Source: Gemmatimonadaceae bacterium (GTDB lineage Bacteria; Gemmatimonadota; Gemmatimonadetes; Gemmatimonadales; Gemmatimonadaceae). From it: a stretch of DNA of 64,000 nt. The stretch covers positions 1,523,586-1,587,585 of the forward strand of contig JAHBVS010000001.1 of NCBI GenBank assembly GCA_019637445.1, read 5' to 3'. The position numbers and the translations under genes are program-made. The notes below the pieces were generated by a model. It was not told the origin of the DNA. It saw only the letters and a program-made list of their open reading frames with translations, and searched no databases. Position 1 is the first letter of the stretch, and the number at the start of each line of letters is the position of its first letter. Shown in pieces: positions 17,620-26,525 of this stretch.

Positions 17620-17668
17620 GAAGGACCGAAAGTACGAAACGCCCTCCGGTACCCTGGAGGACGTTTCG
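17620..17668. repeat. Hairpin with GAAGGACCGAAAGT element between sigma and anti-sigma genes
   Basis: Arms at 17635-17647 (CGAAACGCCCTCC) and 17656-17668 (GGAGGACGTTTCG) form a 13-bp stem with an 8-nt loop. The single imperfection becomes a G-U pair in the leftward transcript. It sits in the 132-nt gap between the ECF sigma and the anti-sigma candidate. The flanking GAAGGACCGAAAGT (17620-17633) resembles elements near 25.3 and 26.5 kb. It may attenuate or stabilise the transcript. Confidence 0.55.
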
Positions 17669-17726
17669 CGTTCCGGCTGCGGTGTGCCTTCGGAGGTCCC
17701 ACCCCCCTTCCGTGCTAGTGCTACTC

Positions 17727-18365
17727 CTACCGCAGGTCCGGCTCGATGATCTCGGCGAAGCTGGCCCGCGCCCGGTTCAGGCGGGACTTCACGGTGCCGA
17801 GGTTGCAGTGCGTGATGTCGGCGATCTCTTCATAGGACTTGCCCTCGAGCTCGCGAAGCACGAACACCTCGCGATGATGCTCCGGCAGCTGGGCGACCGT
17901 CTGCTCGACCAGCGAGCGGATGTGCCGCTTGCGGTACATGTCGTCGGGACGCATCGACGAGTCCTCGAACTCCAGCGGGCGCTCGTCGTCGTCCCAGCTC
18001 GACGTCAGCGTCTGGTACAGCACCAGCGGATTGCGCGAGCGGTTGCGGAGCTCGTTCTTCGCGAGGTTCGACGCGATCGTGTAGATCCAGGTCGAGAACT
18101 TCTTCGAGTGGTCGAACCGGGCGATGTGCCGGTGCACGCGGATGAAGGCCTCTTGCACGAGGTCCTCGGAGCGCTCGCGGTCGCCCACGGTTCGGTAAAT
18201 GAAGTTCAGCAGGCGGTGCTGATAGCGATCCACCAGCGCGTCGAACGCGCGGGTCTGACCAAGCAAGTATTCGGTCACCAACGCGCCATCATCGAGCGTC
18301 TTGAGGTCGGTGAGCGGGCGATACTCTACCTGGCGATCCTGGAGCTTCCTGGCTGCGCTTCCCAT
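17727..18365 (-). CDS. ECF-type RNA polymerase sigma factor
   Basis: 212 residues. Region 2 spans about 40-110 (AFDALVDRYQHRLLNFIYR, SEDLVQEAFIRVHRH, STWIYTIASNLAKNEL). Region 4 spans about 150-205 (VAQLPEHHREVFVLRE, YEEIADITHCNLGTVKSRL). There is no region 1.1 or 3, as in the ECF family. A strong GAGGAG ribosome binding site lies just before the ATG. The next gene downstream encodes a zinc-type anti-sigma candidate, so activity is likely held by that protein and released by a signal such as redox stress. The regulon is unknown. Confidence 0.93.
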   Translation of the reverse strand: MGSAARKLQDRQVEYRPLTDLKTLDDGALVTEYLLGQTRAFDALVDRYQHRLLNFIYRTVGDRERSEDLVQEAFIRVHRHIARFDHSKKFSTWIYTIASNLAKNELRNRSRNPLVLYQTLTSSWDDDERPLEFEDSSMRPDDMYRKRHIRSLVEQTVAQLPEHHREVFVLRELEGKSYEEIADITHCNLGTVKSRLNRARASFAEIIEPDLR

Positions 18366-18516
18366 AGTCTCCTCGTGATGAGAAGTCGGTCGGTGTTCCC
18401 CCGTCGATATGGAAGGCAGGGGCCGTGCCAGCCGGGAAAGGCGCCTAAGTTGTTGATTTACAACGTGTTAATCGCCACTTAATGTTGGATTCTGTCCCCC
18501 AGAAGGAACTCTCGTG

Positions 18517-19077
18517 TCACTTTTCGAGGACGCCAGAGAACCCCGCTACATATAGAAGGGCGATCATTGTCTTTGCATCGGTGATTTCGCCGTCACGAAT
18601 CATCTCCAGGGCCTTCGACATCTGGAGCGGCACCACCTCCATAAACTCGTCGGCCTCCCGCGCCGCCTCGCCATGGGTGAGCCCGGTTGCCATGAACAGG
18701 TGGATCTTCTCGTTCGTGAAGCCTGGCGTCGTCCACATGCTCGTGAGCGGAACCAGTCGCTCGCAGCGACATCCCGTCTCCTCCAGCAGCTCGCGCTCCG
18801 CGCAGCGAATCGGTTCCTCGTTCGGCTCGAGTCGTCCGGCCGGGATCTCCCAGAGATATCCGCCCGTCGCGTAGCGATACTGCCGAATCATTAGCAGCTG
18901 TGGATCCTCGCCGCGCGCATCGCTCAACACCGGCACCACGGCAGATGCGCCCGGATGATGGATCAGGACCTGTTCGCCCTCGCTTCCATCCGGAAATCGC
19001 ACGCGGTCCACGTGCGCATCGAGAAAGCGATGCTGCCACGCACGCGCGCCATCGATGCGTCCCGGCTCCTGTGTCAT
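18517..19077 (-). CDS. NUDIX hydrolase, ADP-ribose pyrophosphatase type
   Basis: 186 residues from the ATG at 19077; longer starts would overlap the upstream M16 gene. The NUDIX box is intact, running from GRLEPNEE through CAERELLEETGC and matching G-x5-E-x7-REUxEExGU. Upstream QYRYATGGYLWEIPAG is typical of ADP-ribose/sugar-nucleotide pyrophosphatases of the NudF type. It would hydrolyse ADP-ribose to AMP and ribose-5-phosphate. It follows the M16 pair by 31 nt on the same strand. Confidence 0.88.
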   Translation of the reverse strand: MTQEPGRIDGARAWQHRFLDAHVDRVRFPDGSEGEQVLIHHPGASAVVPVLSDARGEDPQLLMIRQYRYATGGYLWEIPAGRLEPNEEPIRCAERELLEETGCRCERLVPLTSMWTTPGFTNEKIHLFMATGLTHGEAAREADEFMEVVPLQMSKALEMIRDGEITDAKTMIALLYVAGFSGVLEK

Positions 19078-19108
19078 CTGTCCTCGTGGGGGCTCTGGGT
19101 GGACGGCA

Positions 19109-20488
19109 TCACGCCGTGCCGGTCTCCGTCGGATCGTCGGTAGCCATGACAACCTTTAGCGCTCCGTGCTCGATGGACTCCAGCGGTTTGGACACGGCGT
19201 CGGCGTCACCCACCGCCAGCACCAACAGTTGGCCGGGATCGATCACCGCACGCGCAGCCGCGTGCACATCCGCCGCTGTCACCGCCTGCACGCGGTCGCG
19301 ATAGGTCTCGAACCAATTGTCCGGCAGTCCGTAGACGATCGCACCGCCAATGGCGCCGGCCACCGCGGCGGTCGTCTCATAGCGAATGGGAAACACGCCG
19401 GCGAGATAGTCGGTGGCGAGACTGAGCTCGTTCGCCGTCGGTGGCGACTCGCGAATCGCGTCCAGCTCGCGCAGCACCTCCTGCACGGCCCGGTCCGTCA
19501 CGTCGCTCTGCACCGCCGTGCTCACGACGAAGGGACCGGCCGCGCGGCGCCAATCGAAGCCCGACGACGCGCCGTACGTGAACGCGTTGCGCTCGCGAAG
19601 ATTGAGATTTATGCGCGACGAGAACAGGCCGCCCAAGATCGCATTCATCACGACGATCGCTAGGTAGTCCGGGTGGCCGCGCGGCACGCCGCGATGCCCG
19701 ATGCGCAGCTCCGACTGCGGCGCGCCAGGCTTTGCCACGAGTACGCTGCGTCGACCCCTGCGCACGGCGTCCGCCGCAGCCGCCGTGGGTGCCGCTGGCG
19801 CGCCCTGCCAGTCGCCGAATCGGGACTCCGCGAGGCGCAGTGCATCCTCCGGCGTGATGTCGCCGACAAATACAAGCGTCGTCACCGCCGGCCGATAGCG
19901 CGTGGCGTGGAAACTCCGCACGCCGTCGCGATCAAGGAGCGACACGCTGCGTCGGTCACCGCCGGCAGGATGTGCGAACCGCGCAGTCGGTTCGTAGAGG
20001 AACCCAACAAAGCGCATATCCGCGAGGCCGCGCGGTTCGGCGAGCGCCTGCGCCAAATCATCTAGGCGCTCGTCGCGCCGCCGCGCCACATCCCGATCCG
20101 GGAAACTCGGTGCGCGCAGCACCTCAGCGAACCGGGCGAAGGCGCTATCGAGGTGCTGCGGCATCACCGTGATGCGCGCCACGCTGCTGTCCCAGTCCGC
20201 GGAGGCCTCGAACGCCGTGCCCAAGGACTCGAAGAGTTCCGTGAGGGCGGCGCCGTCCAGCGATCCGCTGCCTTCGTCGAGCGTGCGCGCCGTGAGCGCC
20301 GCCAGCCCCTCGGCGCCCACGGGATCCTCCACGGCGCCGGCATCCACCAGCGCCATCGCCGTCACGAGCGGCAGGCGCTGCATCGGGGCGACGACCACGC
20401 GCAGGCCGTTCCCCAACCGGTGGCGATGGACTGCCGGGAACTGGTACGGCCGCACCGCTGCGGCCTCGGGTCGCGGGGAGCCACTCAC
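19109..20488 (-). CDS. M16 family protein, non-catalytic partner (no signal peptide)
   Basis: 459 residues from a GTG at 20488 lying within the upstream stop (GTGA overlap). The M16 fold is clear, but the HxxEH position reads GAEGLAALTARTLDEG, with no zinc ligands. The Arg/Tyr substrate element is kept (LRERNAFTYGASSGF). It should heterodimerise with the catalytic M16 protein encoded just upstream. Unlike the pair at 3.7-6.5 kb, neither member has a signal peptide, so this pair is probably cytoplasmic. Confidence 0.86.
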   Translation of the reverse strand: MSGSPRPEAAAVRPYQFPAVHRHRLGNGLRVVVAPMQRLPLVTAMALVDAGAVEDPVGAEGLAALTARTLDEGSGSLDGAALTELFESLGTAFEASADWDSSVARITVMPQHLDSAFARFAEVLRAPSFPDRDVARRRDERLDDLAQALAEPRGLADMRFVGFLYEPTARFAHPAGGDRRSVSLLDRDGVRSFHATRYRPAVTTLVFVGDITPEDALRLAESRFGDWQGAPAAPTAAAADAVRRGRRSVLVAKPGAPQSELRIGHRGVPRGHPDYLAIVVMNAILGGLFSSRINLNLRERNAFTYGASSGFDWRRAAGPFVVSTAVQSDVTDRAVQEVLRELDAIRESPPTANELSLATDYLAGVFPIRYETTAAVAGAIGGAIVYGLPDNWFETYRDRVQAVTAADVHAAARAVIDPGQLLVLAVGDADAVSKPLESIEHGALKVVMATDDPTETGTA

Positions 20489-21834
20489 GCCGACCCGCCG
20501 GTTGCCTGGGTTGCCGCCGCACCGGGACCCGACCCGTCGGCCTTCGCCTGGTCGACGCTGCGCGGCACGAAGGTCAGCGTCACGCGGTTGTCCTCGCCAA
20601 GCAGCGACTGCGCGGCCTCGTGCATCGCCGCGCAACTGACGGCCTCGTAGCGCGCCAGCTCCTCGTTCACCAACTGGGCATCGCCGAAATAAGTAGCGTA
20701 CTGCGATAATTTATCGGCACGCGACCCCGCCGACTGCAAGCCGGCCACCCAGCCGCTCTTGGCCAGCGCCAGCGCACGGGCGCGTTCCGGCTCGGACACC
20801 CCCGACGCGCGCAGACGCTCGATCTCCGCCTCGAGGGCCGCGCCAATCGCCTCCGCCGACACGCCCGGCCGCGCCGTCACATCGCAGATGAGCAGGTCGC
20901 TGCCCTTTGCGAGGTCGAAGGTGTAGGCGCCAGCATCCGATGCCACCGCCTGTTCGCGAACCAAGGCCCGGGGCAGTCGCGCCGCCTCGCCCATGCCGAG
21001 CACCGCGCCCAGCAGACTGAGCGCGTACCACGCGTCGCTGCCTGCCGGCGGGACACGGAACGCCAGGAAGCTGCGCACGGCGGCCACGTCGTCCTCCACC
21101 GTCTCGCGGCGCCAGGATCCGAAACGTGCCGGTAGCGCCATCGGCGGAAGCTCAGGCCGCCCGGCACCGCGCGAGATGCCGCCGAAGTGCCGCTCGACCA
21201 TCGCCATCGCAGACGTCGCTTCGAAGTCGCCCACGATGCTCAGCACAGCATTGTCCGGCGTGTAGAACGTGCGGAAGAACGCCGCGACATCGTCGAGGCT
21301 CGCCGCTGACAGGTCGTCCATCGACCCGATCAGCGAGTGGTGAAAGGGATGCTCCGGTGGGAAGCACAGCGCAGGCAATCGCTCCCACCAGGTGCCGTAG
21401 GGCTGGTTGTCCACCGACCAGCGCCGCTCGTTCTTCACCACGTCGCGCTGCGTGTCGAGCTTCTCCTGCGTCATTGCCGGCAGCAGGCGTGCCATCCGGT
21501 CGGCCTCGAGCCAGAGGGCCAGCTCGAGCTGATGGGCGGGCACGGTCTCGTAGTAGTTCGTGCGATCCAACCACGTGCTGCCGTTGCAGGTGCCGCCCGC
21601 ACGCTGGATGAGCTCGAAGTGTTCGTTCGCCCCTACGTTCGCGCTGCCCTGGAAGAGCATATGCTCAAATAGGTGCGCGAAGCCCGTGCGCCCCACCCGC
21701 TCGTTTGCCGATCCGACGTGGTACCAGAGGTTCACGGCCACGATCGGCGTGGCGTGGTCCTCCGAGAGGATCACGCGCAGCCCGTTCGCCAGCCGATGCT
21801 CCACGATGGGGATGTGCAGCGCGCCCGCGGTCAC
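20485..21834 (-). CDS. M16 zinc protease, catalytic subunit (no signal peptide)
   Basis: 449 residues. HLFEH near residue 59 gives two zinc ligands and the catalytic Glu; the NERRWSVDNQPYGTWWE stretch downstream supplies the remaining conserved acidic region. It begins directly with the M16 strand (MTAGALHIPIVEHRLANGL), so it is not exported. It is 4 nt downstream of the YdcF-like gene and overlaps the partner M16 gene. In the position of the third ligand Glu the sequence VKNERRWS retains Glu. Confidence 0.88.
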   Translation of the reverse strand: MTAGALHIPIVEHRLANGLRVILSEDHATPIVAVNLWYHVGSANERVGRTGFAHLFEHMLFQGSANVGANEHFELIQRAGGTCNGSTWLDRTNYYETVPAHQLELALWLEADRMARLLPAMTQEKLDTQRDVVKNERRWSVDNQPYGTWWERLPALCFPPEHPFHHSLIGSMDDLSAASLDDVAAFFRTFYTPDNAVLSIVGDFEATSAMAMVERHFGGISRGAGRPELPPMALPARFGSWRRETVEDDVAAVRSFLAFRVPPAGSDAWYALSLLGAVLGMGEAARLPRALVREQAVASDAGAYTFDLAKGSDLLICDVTARPGVSAEAIGAALEAEIERLRASGVSEPERARALALAKSGWVAGLQSAGSRADKLSQYATYFGDAQLVNEELARYEAVSCAAMHEAAQSLLGEDNRVTLTFVPRSVDQAKADGSGPGAAATQATGGSA

Positions 21835-21838
21835 GCCC

Positions 21839-22456
21839 CTACCAATTCAGGATGAAGGCCAGCGGTGCCTTCACCGTCTCGCCAAAGAAGTAGCCGGGCT
21901 GCCGACCCACGCGTTGCCAGGCATCGTCGGTGCGGGTCGGCGAGGTTCGAACCTCAAGTCCGTACCGACGGGCGATGCGCCCCGCGCGCAGGACGTGGAA
22001 CGGATCCGAGACGAGAATCACCGAGCCCAGACGGCGCGCCTCGAGGAGTCGCGCCACGCGCTCCAGGCTCTGCCCGGTGGTGCGCCCCTCGTTCTCCAGC
22101 AGAATCGCCGAGTCGGGAACGCCGGCCTCGAGGGCGTACGCCCGCGCGACCATGGCTTCGGACGCCGTATCTCCCTCGGCGATCCCGCCCGTCATCACGA
22201 TGCGGGGCGCCAGGCCACGCGCATACAGCCCAACGGCGTGATCCAGGCGTGCGCGCAGGACCGGAGATGGACGTCCTCGATACTGCGCCGCGCCCAGCAC
22301 GACGATCGCATCCGACCGAGCATCGTCGCCAACCGCCTGGTCGTGTGTGGCCGCACGAAGCACAGCCACCGCCGACGCCATCCAGCCCAGACAAAGCACG
22401 CCGCCGAGCGTGAGAACCACTCGACGGCGAATCGACCAGGCAGTGCGCGGCGACAT
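21839..22456 (-). CDS. YdcF/SanA-like DUF218 membrane-anchored protein
   Basis: 205 residues. One N-terminal membrane helix (about 12-35) is followed by a DUF218 domain with SDAIVVLGAAQY, IVMTGGIAEGDTASEA, ILLENEGRTTGQS and VILVSDPFHVLRA, the conserved blocks of this family. The domain most likely faces the periplasm. Family members affect cell-envelope integrity (SanA in enterobacteria) by an unknown reaction. It is linked to the cytoplasmic M16 pair by a 4-nt gap. Confidence 0.85.
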   Translation of the reverse strand: MSPRTAWSIRRRVVLTLGGVLCLGWMASAVAVLRAATHDQAVGDDARSDAIVVLGAAQYRGRPSPVLRARLDHAVGLYARGLAPRIVMTGGIAEGDTASEAMVARAYALEAGVPDSAILLENEGRTTGQSLERVARLLEARRLGSVILVSDPFHVLRAGRIARRYGLEVRTSPTRTDDAWQRVGRQPGYFFGETVKAPLAFILNW

Positions 22457-22489
22457 CAGTGCAAACTACCCGCGGGAGCGCTCGGATGC

Positions 22490-23044
22490 TCAGTCGCCGA
22501 GGGCCAGTAGGGCCAGGGCGAACGCGTCCTGTCGGGCGTCCGATGCGTCGAGGGCCATCTCACCGGCCTTCGCTGACACGGCGAGTCCATCAAGCTGATG
22601 CAACACCATCGTGCCGAGCAGCGTCGGCGCGTGGCGCGGCGTGAGTCCCGCGCTTCGGAGGATCGTCAGCGCGACGGCGGTCGCTTGGGCGAGGCGCGCC
22701 TGGCGCCACCCACCCGCAGCCGGCTGAACGGCGGCTTCAAGCTGAAGTGCGGCCAACAACGCCCGACGCCCAGAGTGCTCCGCGCTGCGCGCAAGCGACC
22801 GCCACGACTCGAGCACGTCATCGGATGCCGCGGCGTTCTCCAGCTGCGCCACGTCCGACGCGACCAAAGCATCGCCAAGGGCGCGCAACACGCCGTCCTT
22901 GTCGCCGAAGTGATAGAGCACCAACGGCTTGCTGACTCCGGCTGCCGTCGCAATGCCCTGGAGGCTCAGCGCGCCGACGCCTTGCGACGCACCGAGGGTG
23001 ATGGCGCCCTCGAGAATCTTGGCGCGCGCATCAGCGCGTGACAT
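22490..23044 (-). CDS. TetR-family transcriptional regulator
   Basis: 184 residues. The N-terminal HTH is canonical (ARAKILEGAITLGASQGVG followed by LSLQGIATAAGVSKPLVLYHFGDKDGVL). The C-terminal ligand domain is Ala/Leu-rich and unassigned. The start overlaps the end of the beta-CASP nuclease gene by 14 nt, so the two are probably co-transcribed. Target genes are not indicated. Confidence 0.88.
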   Translation of the reverse strand: MSRADARAKILEGAITLGASQGVGALSLQGIATAAGVSKPLVLYHFGDKDGVLRALGDALVASDVAQLENAAASDDVLESWRSLARSAEHSGRRALLAALQLEAAVQPAAGGWRQARLAQATAVALTILRSAGLTPRHAPTLLGTMVLHQLDGLAVSAKAGEMALDASDARQDAFALALLALGD

Positions 23045-24425
23045 TGGATCCGGGCGTTGGACAGCTCACGGCGTACCCGAGCGCCTGCAGCCGCTCGGCA
23101 AGCGCGTCCTGCGCCTTCGGCTCGCCGTGGACCAAGAAGACGTCCTGCAGCTTGGGCGAGCTCTCGCGTGCGGCGCCAAGCCAGCCCTCGAGCTCCCCAC
23201 GGTCGGCGTGCGCGCTGTAGCCGTTGAGCACCTGCACGTCCGCGCGACGCGTCACCATCTCCCCGAAGATCTTTAGCTGCGGGGCGCGTTCCACGATGCG
23301 GCGACCGAGCGTGTGCTCGGCCTGGAAGCCGACAATGAGGATCGTCGAGCGGGGGTCCGGCGCGCTGTGGGCCAAGTGGTGCAGGATGCGTCCCGACTCA
23401 CACATCCCCGAGGCAGCAATCACGATCATCGGCCCGCTGCGCCGCATCATCGCCTTGGAATCCTCGACGTTCGGCGTGAACTGCACGAGGTCGAAGTCGA
23501 ACAACGCGTCGCCGTTGCCGTTGGTGCTCCGCACCAAGGGCTCGCTGGTGTCGAAGTCGCCGGCGTTCTCGCGAAACACCGCCGTGGCTTCCGTGGCCAA
23601 GGGGCTGTCGATGACGATCGGAATGCGCGGAATCTGCCCCGCGCGAACCAGTGCGTGGAGGTTGTAGAGGAGTTCCTGTGTGCGCCCGACGGCGAAGGCC
23701 GGGATGAGCACGCGTCCTCCGCGCGCTGCCGTCTCACTCACGATCTTTCCCAACGCCTCGCGCGCGCCAGCGACGCTGCTGTGGTCGCGGTCGCCGTAGG
23801 TCGACTCCATGATCATCCAGTCGAGCCGCTCCAGCGGCTCCGGGTCGCGGATGATGGCGAGGCCTTCGCGCCCGACGTCGCCGCTGAAGCCGAGCCGGCG
23901 GGTCGCGCCGTCCTCCTCCCACTCCAACTCCACGGACGCGGACCCGAGGATGTGCCCGGCGTCCACGTAGCGGCCGGTCACGCCCGGGATCACCTCGAAG
24001 CGGTCGTGATACCGATGCGGACGCATCTGCGTGATGGTGGTCGAGACGTCGCGCAGGTCGTAGAGCGGCTCGATGCGCTCCTTCCGGTGCCGCGCCAGGA
24101 AGTCCGCGTCCTTCTCCTGGATGTGGGCGGAGTCGGCCAGCATCACCTCGCAAAGGTCGCGCGTGGCCACGGTGCTGTGGATGGCGCCGCGATAGCCCTC
24201 CTTCACGAGAAACGGCAGTCGCCCGGCGTGGTCGATGTGCGCGTGCGAGAGCACCACGGCATCGATCCGGTCCACGGCGTACGGAAGCTTCCGGTTCTTG
24301 GCCGTCGACTCCGCTCGGCGTCCCTGGAACAGGCCGCAGTCCAGGAGAATCGTCCGGCCGTGGACGTGGAGCAGGTGCGCTGACCCCGTCACCTCACGGG
24401 CTGCCCCCACGAACTGGAGCCGCAC
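23031..24425 (-). CDS. Metallo-beta-lactamase/beta-CASP ribonuclease-like protein
   Basis: 464 residues. Metal-binding HxHxDH is present (SHAHIDHAG, near residue 61). The beta-CASP insertion and the C-terminal RMMBL-type block ([14 protein letters not shown]) follow, with [14 protein letters not shown] in between. This is the CPSF73/YSH1-like bacterial group, usually annotated as an RNA-specific metallohydrolase or exonuclease. The start is a GTG sharing one base with the stop of the small upstream gene. Confidence 0.88.
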   Translation of the reverse strand: MRLQFVGAAREVTGSAHLLHVHGRTILLDCGLFQGRRAESTAKNRKLPYAVDRIDAVVLSHAHIDHAGRLPFLVKEGYRGAIHSTVATRDLCEVMLADSAHIQEKDADFLARHRKERIEPLYDLRDVSTTITQMRPHRYHDRFEVIPGVTGRYVDAGHILGSASVELEWEEDGATRRLGFSGDVGREGLAIIRDPEPLERLDWMIMESTYGDRDHSSVAGAREALGKIVSETAARGGRVLIPAFAVGRTQELLYNLHALVRAGQIPRIPIVIDSPLATEATAVFRENAGDFDTSEPLVRSTNGNGDALFDFDLVQFTPNVEDSKAMMRRSGPMIVIAASGMCESGRILHHLAHSAPDPRSTILIVGFQAEHTLGRRIVERAPQLKIFGEMVTRRADVQVLNGYSAHADRGELEGWLGAARESSPKLQDVFLVHGEPKAQDALAERLQALGYAVSCPTPGSNVTR

Positions 24426-24601
24426 TAGCGCTCCGGCTCGGCGTCTCGCGCAAAGACCAGCGTCAGGCGCTGGCCGTCCTGCGTCATCATCGTTGGCGTC
24501 CAGCCGCCGCGGCTGCGTTCATTCAGGAGGTCGGTCAATGCGTCCTCGTCCTCGCGCTGGTGGCGCGTCAGCCGCAGGATCACCGCCTGATATTCTTTCA
24601 T
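24425..24601 (-). CDS. Small DUF4177-like protein
   Basis: 58 residues. The layout [10 protein letters not shown]... [18 protein letters not shown]...[10 protein letters not shown] follows the beta-alpha-beta-beta pattern of DUF4177 proteins, in which a Gly-Trp after the helix is characteristic. Function unknown. It is translationally coupled to the beta-CASP nuclease (one shared base) and divergent from upp with a 27-nt gap, so the promoters of both genes must overlap. Confidence 0.7.
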   Translation of the reverse strand: MKEYQAVILRLTRHQREDEDALTDLLNERSRGGWTPTMMTQDGQRLTLVFARDAEPER

Positions 24602-24628
24602 CGCGCCGAAGTTACTACCTTCTCGCCT

Positions 24629-25276
24629 ATGCCGACCACCCCCGCGCTGCCCGGCCTCACCGTCGTCTCGCACCCCCTGGTGCAACACAAGCTCGCGCTG
24701 CTGCGCGACCAGGCGACGCCCACCAAGATCTTCAAGGAGCTGGTGGACGAGATTGCGATGCTGATGGCCTACGAGGCCACGGCCGATCTGCCGCTCGGCC
24801 CCGTCTCGGTGGACACGCCGCTGGAGTCGATGACCGGCTACAAGGTCGCGGGGAAGAAGCTGACGCTGGTGCCGATCCTGCGCGCTGGGCTCGGAATGGT
24901 CGAAGGCATTCTTCGCCTCGTGCCGAACGCGCGCGTCGGGCATATCGGTCTGTACCGCGACCACGACACGCTCGAGCCGGTGGACTACTACTTCAAGGTC
25001 CCGGGCGACGCCGCCGAGCGTGATTTCTTCCTGTTGGATCCGATGCTCGCCACCGGCGGCAGTGCGGCAAGCGCCGTCGCATCACTCAAGCGTGCGGGCG
25101 CGACGCGCATCAAGTTCCTCTGTCTCGTCGCCGCTCCGGAAGGCGTGAAGCGGTTGCACGCCGCGCATCCGGACGTGCCGATCTTCGCCGCCGCGCTCGA
25201 TCGCGAGCTCAACGCGAACGGTTACATCCTCCCTGGCCTCGGCGACGCCGGCGATCGGTTGTTCGGGACACGATAG
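24629..25276 (+). CDS. upp: Uracil phosphoribosyltransferase
   Basis: 215 residues. It makes UMP from uracil and PRPP (pyrimidine salvage). Diagnostic segments are [16 protein letters not shown] at the N-terminus, [13 protein letters not shown], the PRPP loop [13 protein letters not shown] and the uracil-binding C-terminal [26 protein letters not shown]. The start at 24629 is chosen over an in-frame upstream start that would overlap the divergent gene. A hairpin follows the stop by 20 nt. Confidence 0.96.
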   Translation: MPTTPALPGLTVVSHPLVQHKLALLRDQATPTKIFKELVDEIAMLMAYEATADLPLGPVSVDTPLESMTGYKVAGKKLTLVPILRAGLGMVEGILRLVPNARVGHIGLYRDHDTLEPVDYYFKVPGDAAERDFFLLDPMLATGGSAASAVASLKRAGATRIKFLCLVAAPEGVKRLHAAHPDVPIFAAALDRELNANGYILPGLGDAGDRLFGTR

Positions 25277-25295
25277 CTGACGGAGTCTGAAGGCC

Positions 25296-25331
25296 GAAGG
25301 ACGAAAGTGACTTAGCTCACCTTCGTCCTTC
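25296..25331. terminator. Hairpin after upp with the GAAGGACGAAAGT repeat
   Basis: Arms at 25296-25310 (GAAGGACGAAAGTGA) and 25317-25331 (TCACCTTCGTCCTTC) form a 15-bp stem with one imperfection and a 6-nt loop. A weak T-rich stretch (CCTTTTGCTT) follows, so it probably ends upp transcription. The arm sequence recurs at 26502-26517 in the opposite orientation. Confidence 0.6.
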
Positions 25332-25446
25332 GTCCTTTCACCTTTTGCTTCGATCCACGTCCTCTTGTCTGGATTCACGAGGTTCGGTATCGTTCCGCCG
25401 GGTTCGGTCGACCCCATCACGACCGCTCACGCCTCAATCCCGCCGA

Positions 25447-26385
25447 ATGCTCATCAACCTGCTACCGGACTTCTTCGCCGCTCTGCAAAGCGTTGATCCC
25501 GTCGCAGCGTATCATCGGTACTTCGAGGCGAACCGTCCGCTGCTCGCGGCGTACTGGCACAACTACGTCATCGAACCCGTCGGCCCGCACTTCCAGGACG
25601 TCGTGCGCGAGACCGTACGCGCCGACCGCAGCGACCTTCGCGCGATGCTCGAGCGCACCGATGTCGTCGCACTCGCCAAGCAGGCCGAGGCCGCGTGCAC
25701 CGAGCTCTTTGAAATCGACTCCACCGTCGACGTCGTGCTGATGTGCGGCGTCGGCGCCGCCAACGCCGGCGAGCTGGTGGTCAATGGGCGCGCCGTCGCC
25801 TTCGTCTGCCTCGAGCACTTCACCAGCGTTGCGAACACGCAGACGCGCGGACTTGGGCTCGACCCCGAGCTGATCCCGATGTGGCTGGCGCACGAGCTCG
25901 CGCACGGCGTGCGCTATACCTCGCCGCGCAGCCGCGCCGAACTGCGCCGCACCGTCGCCGCCGGCGGCGGCTTCTACTCCTATTGGGAAACCGGACGCGT
26001 GGCCACGCTCCGCGAGCACCTCGTGAACGAGGGACTCGCCGTGCACGCCTCGCGCCTGGTCAGCCCCGGGCACGCGCCCTGGGAATACTTCGGATATCAG
26101 CGCAAGCAATACGCGCGCGTACGCGAGCTCGAATCCGTACTCGCGCGGGCGGTGGCCGACGACCTCGACCGGGCGGGTCTCGGCCTTCGCCTGCGCTGGC
26201 TCTCGGGCGGGATGAGTGACGAGGCACGCACGGTGCAGCGTCACGTCCTGCCGGAGCGCGCCGGCTACTACCTCGGCGCGCAGATGGTGGAAAGCGCAAT
26301 CAACGAACGCGGCATCGCCTGGGCACTCCGGGCCGAGGCCGAAGAACTTCTCGAATTCGCCGACGCGGCCGCTCGCACAGCTTAG
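25447..26385 (+). CDS. Predicted HExxH metalloprotease (DUF2268-like)
   Basis: 312 residues. It has a zinc-binding HELAH motif (WLAHELAHGVRY, about residues 148-159) and a downstream NEGLAVHASR block whose Glu could be the third ligand. This spacing is found in DUF2268-type predicted zinc proteases. No signal peptide or membrane helix is seen, so it is cytoplasmic. Substrate unknown. Start at 25447 is chosen because upstream in-frame residues are low in complexity and fall in the upp terminator region. A GC-rich terminator follows. Confidence 0.65.
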   Translation: MLINLLPDFFAALQSVDPVAAYHRYFEANRPLLAAYWHNYVIEPVGPHFQDVVRETVRADRSDLRAMLERTDVVALAKQAEAACTELFEIDSTVDVVLMCGVGAANAGELVVNGRAVAFVCLEHFTSVANTQTRGLGLDPELIPMWLAHELAHGVRYTSPRSRAELRRTVAAGGGFYSYWETGRVATLREHLVNEGLAVHASRLVSPGHAPWEYFGYQRKQYARVRELESVLARAVADDLDRAGLGLRLRWLSGGMSDEARTVQRHVLPERAGYYLGAQMVESAINERGIAWALRAEAEELLEFADAAARTA

Positions 26386-26412
26386 ACGAACGGGCGAACC
26401 GCTAGGTGGACA

Positions 26413-26449
26413 CGCGCGACCGGCTCCGGGGCCGGCCGCGCGTTGTCAT
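26413..26449 (+). terminator. Rho-independent terminator after the HExxH gene
   Basis: A 12-bp GC-rich stem (CGCGCGACCGGC, 26413-26424, with GCCGGCCGCGCG, 26431-26442, one mismatch) encloses a 6-nt loop and is followed by TTGTCATTT. Confidence 0.7.
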
Positions 26450-26458
26450 TTGGGACGA

Positions 26459-26525
26459 AGGACGGAGGACGAAGGAGAACGACGGTGCGCGCGATGTTCA
26501 CTTTCGTCCTTCCACCTCCGTCCTA
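26459..26525. repeat. Interrupted inverted repeat with ACTTTCGTCCTTC between convergent genes
   Basis: The left arm AGGACGGAGG plus ACGAAGGAGAAC is complementary to a right arm containing GTTCACTTTCGTCCT and CCTCCGTCCT, with a 7-nt bulge in the right arm. It overlaps the mnmE stop codon (26523-26525) and may terminate mnmE transcription. It shares the GAAGGACGAAAGTGA core with the upp hairpin, on the other strand. Confidence 0.55.

Noticed and set aside
21942-21955. Perfect palindrome GAGGTTCGAACCTC, resembling a tRNA T arm
   Set aside because: It lies inside the YdcF-like coding sequence, with no cloverleaf around it.
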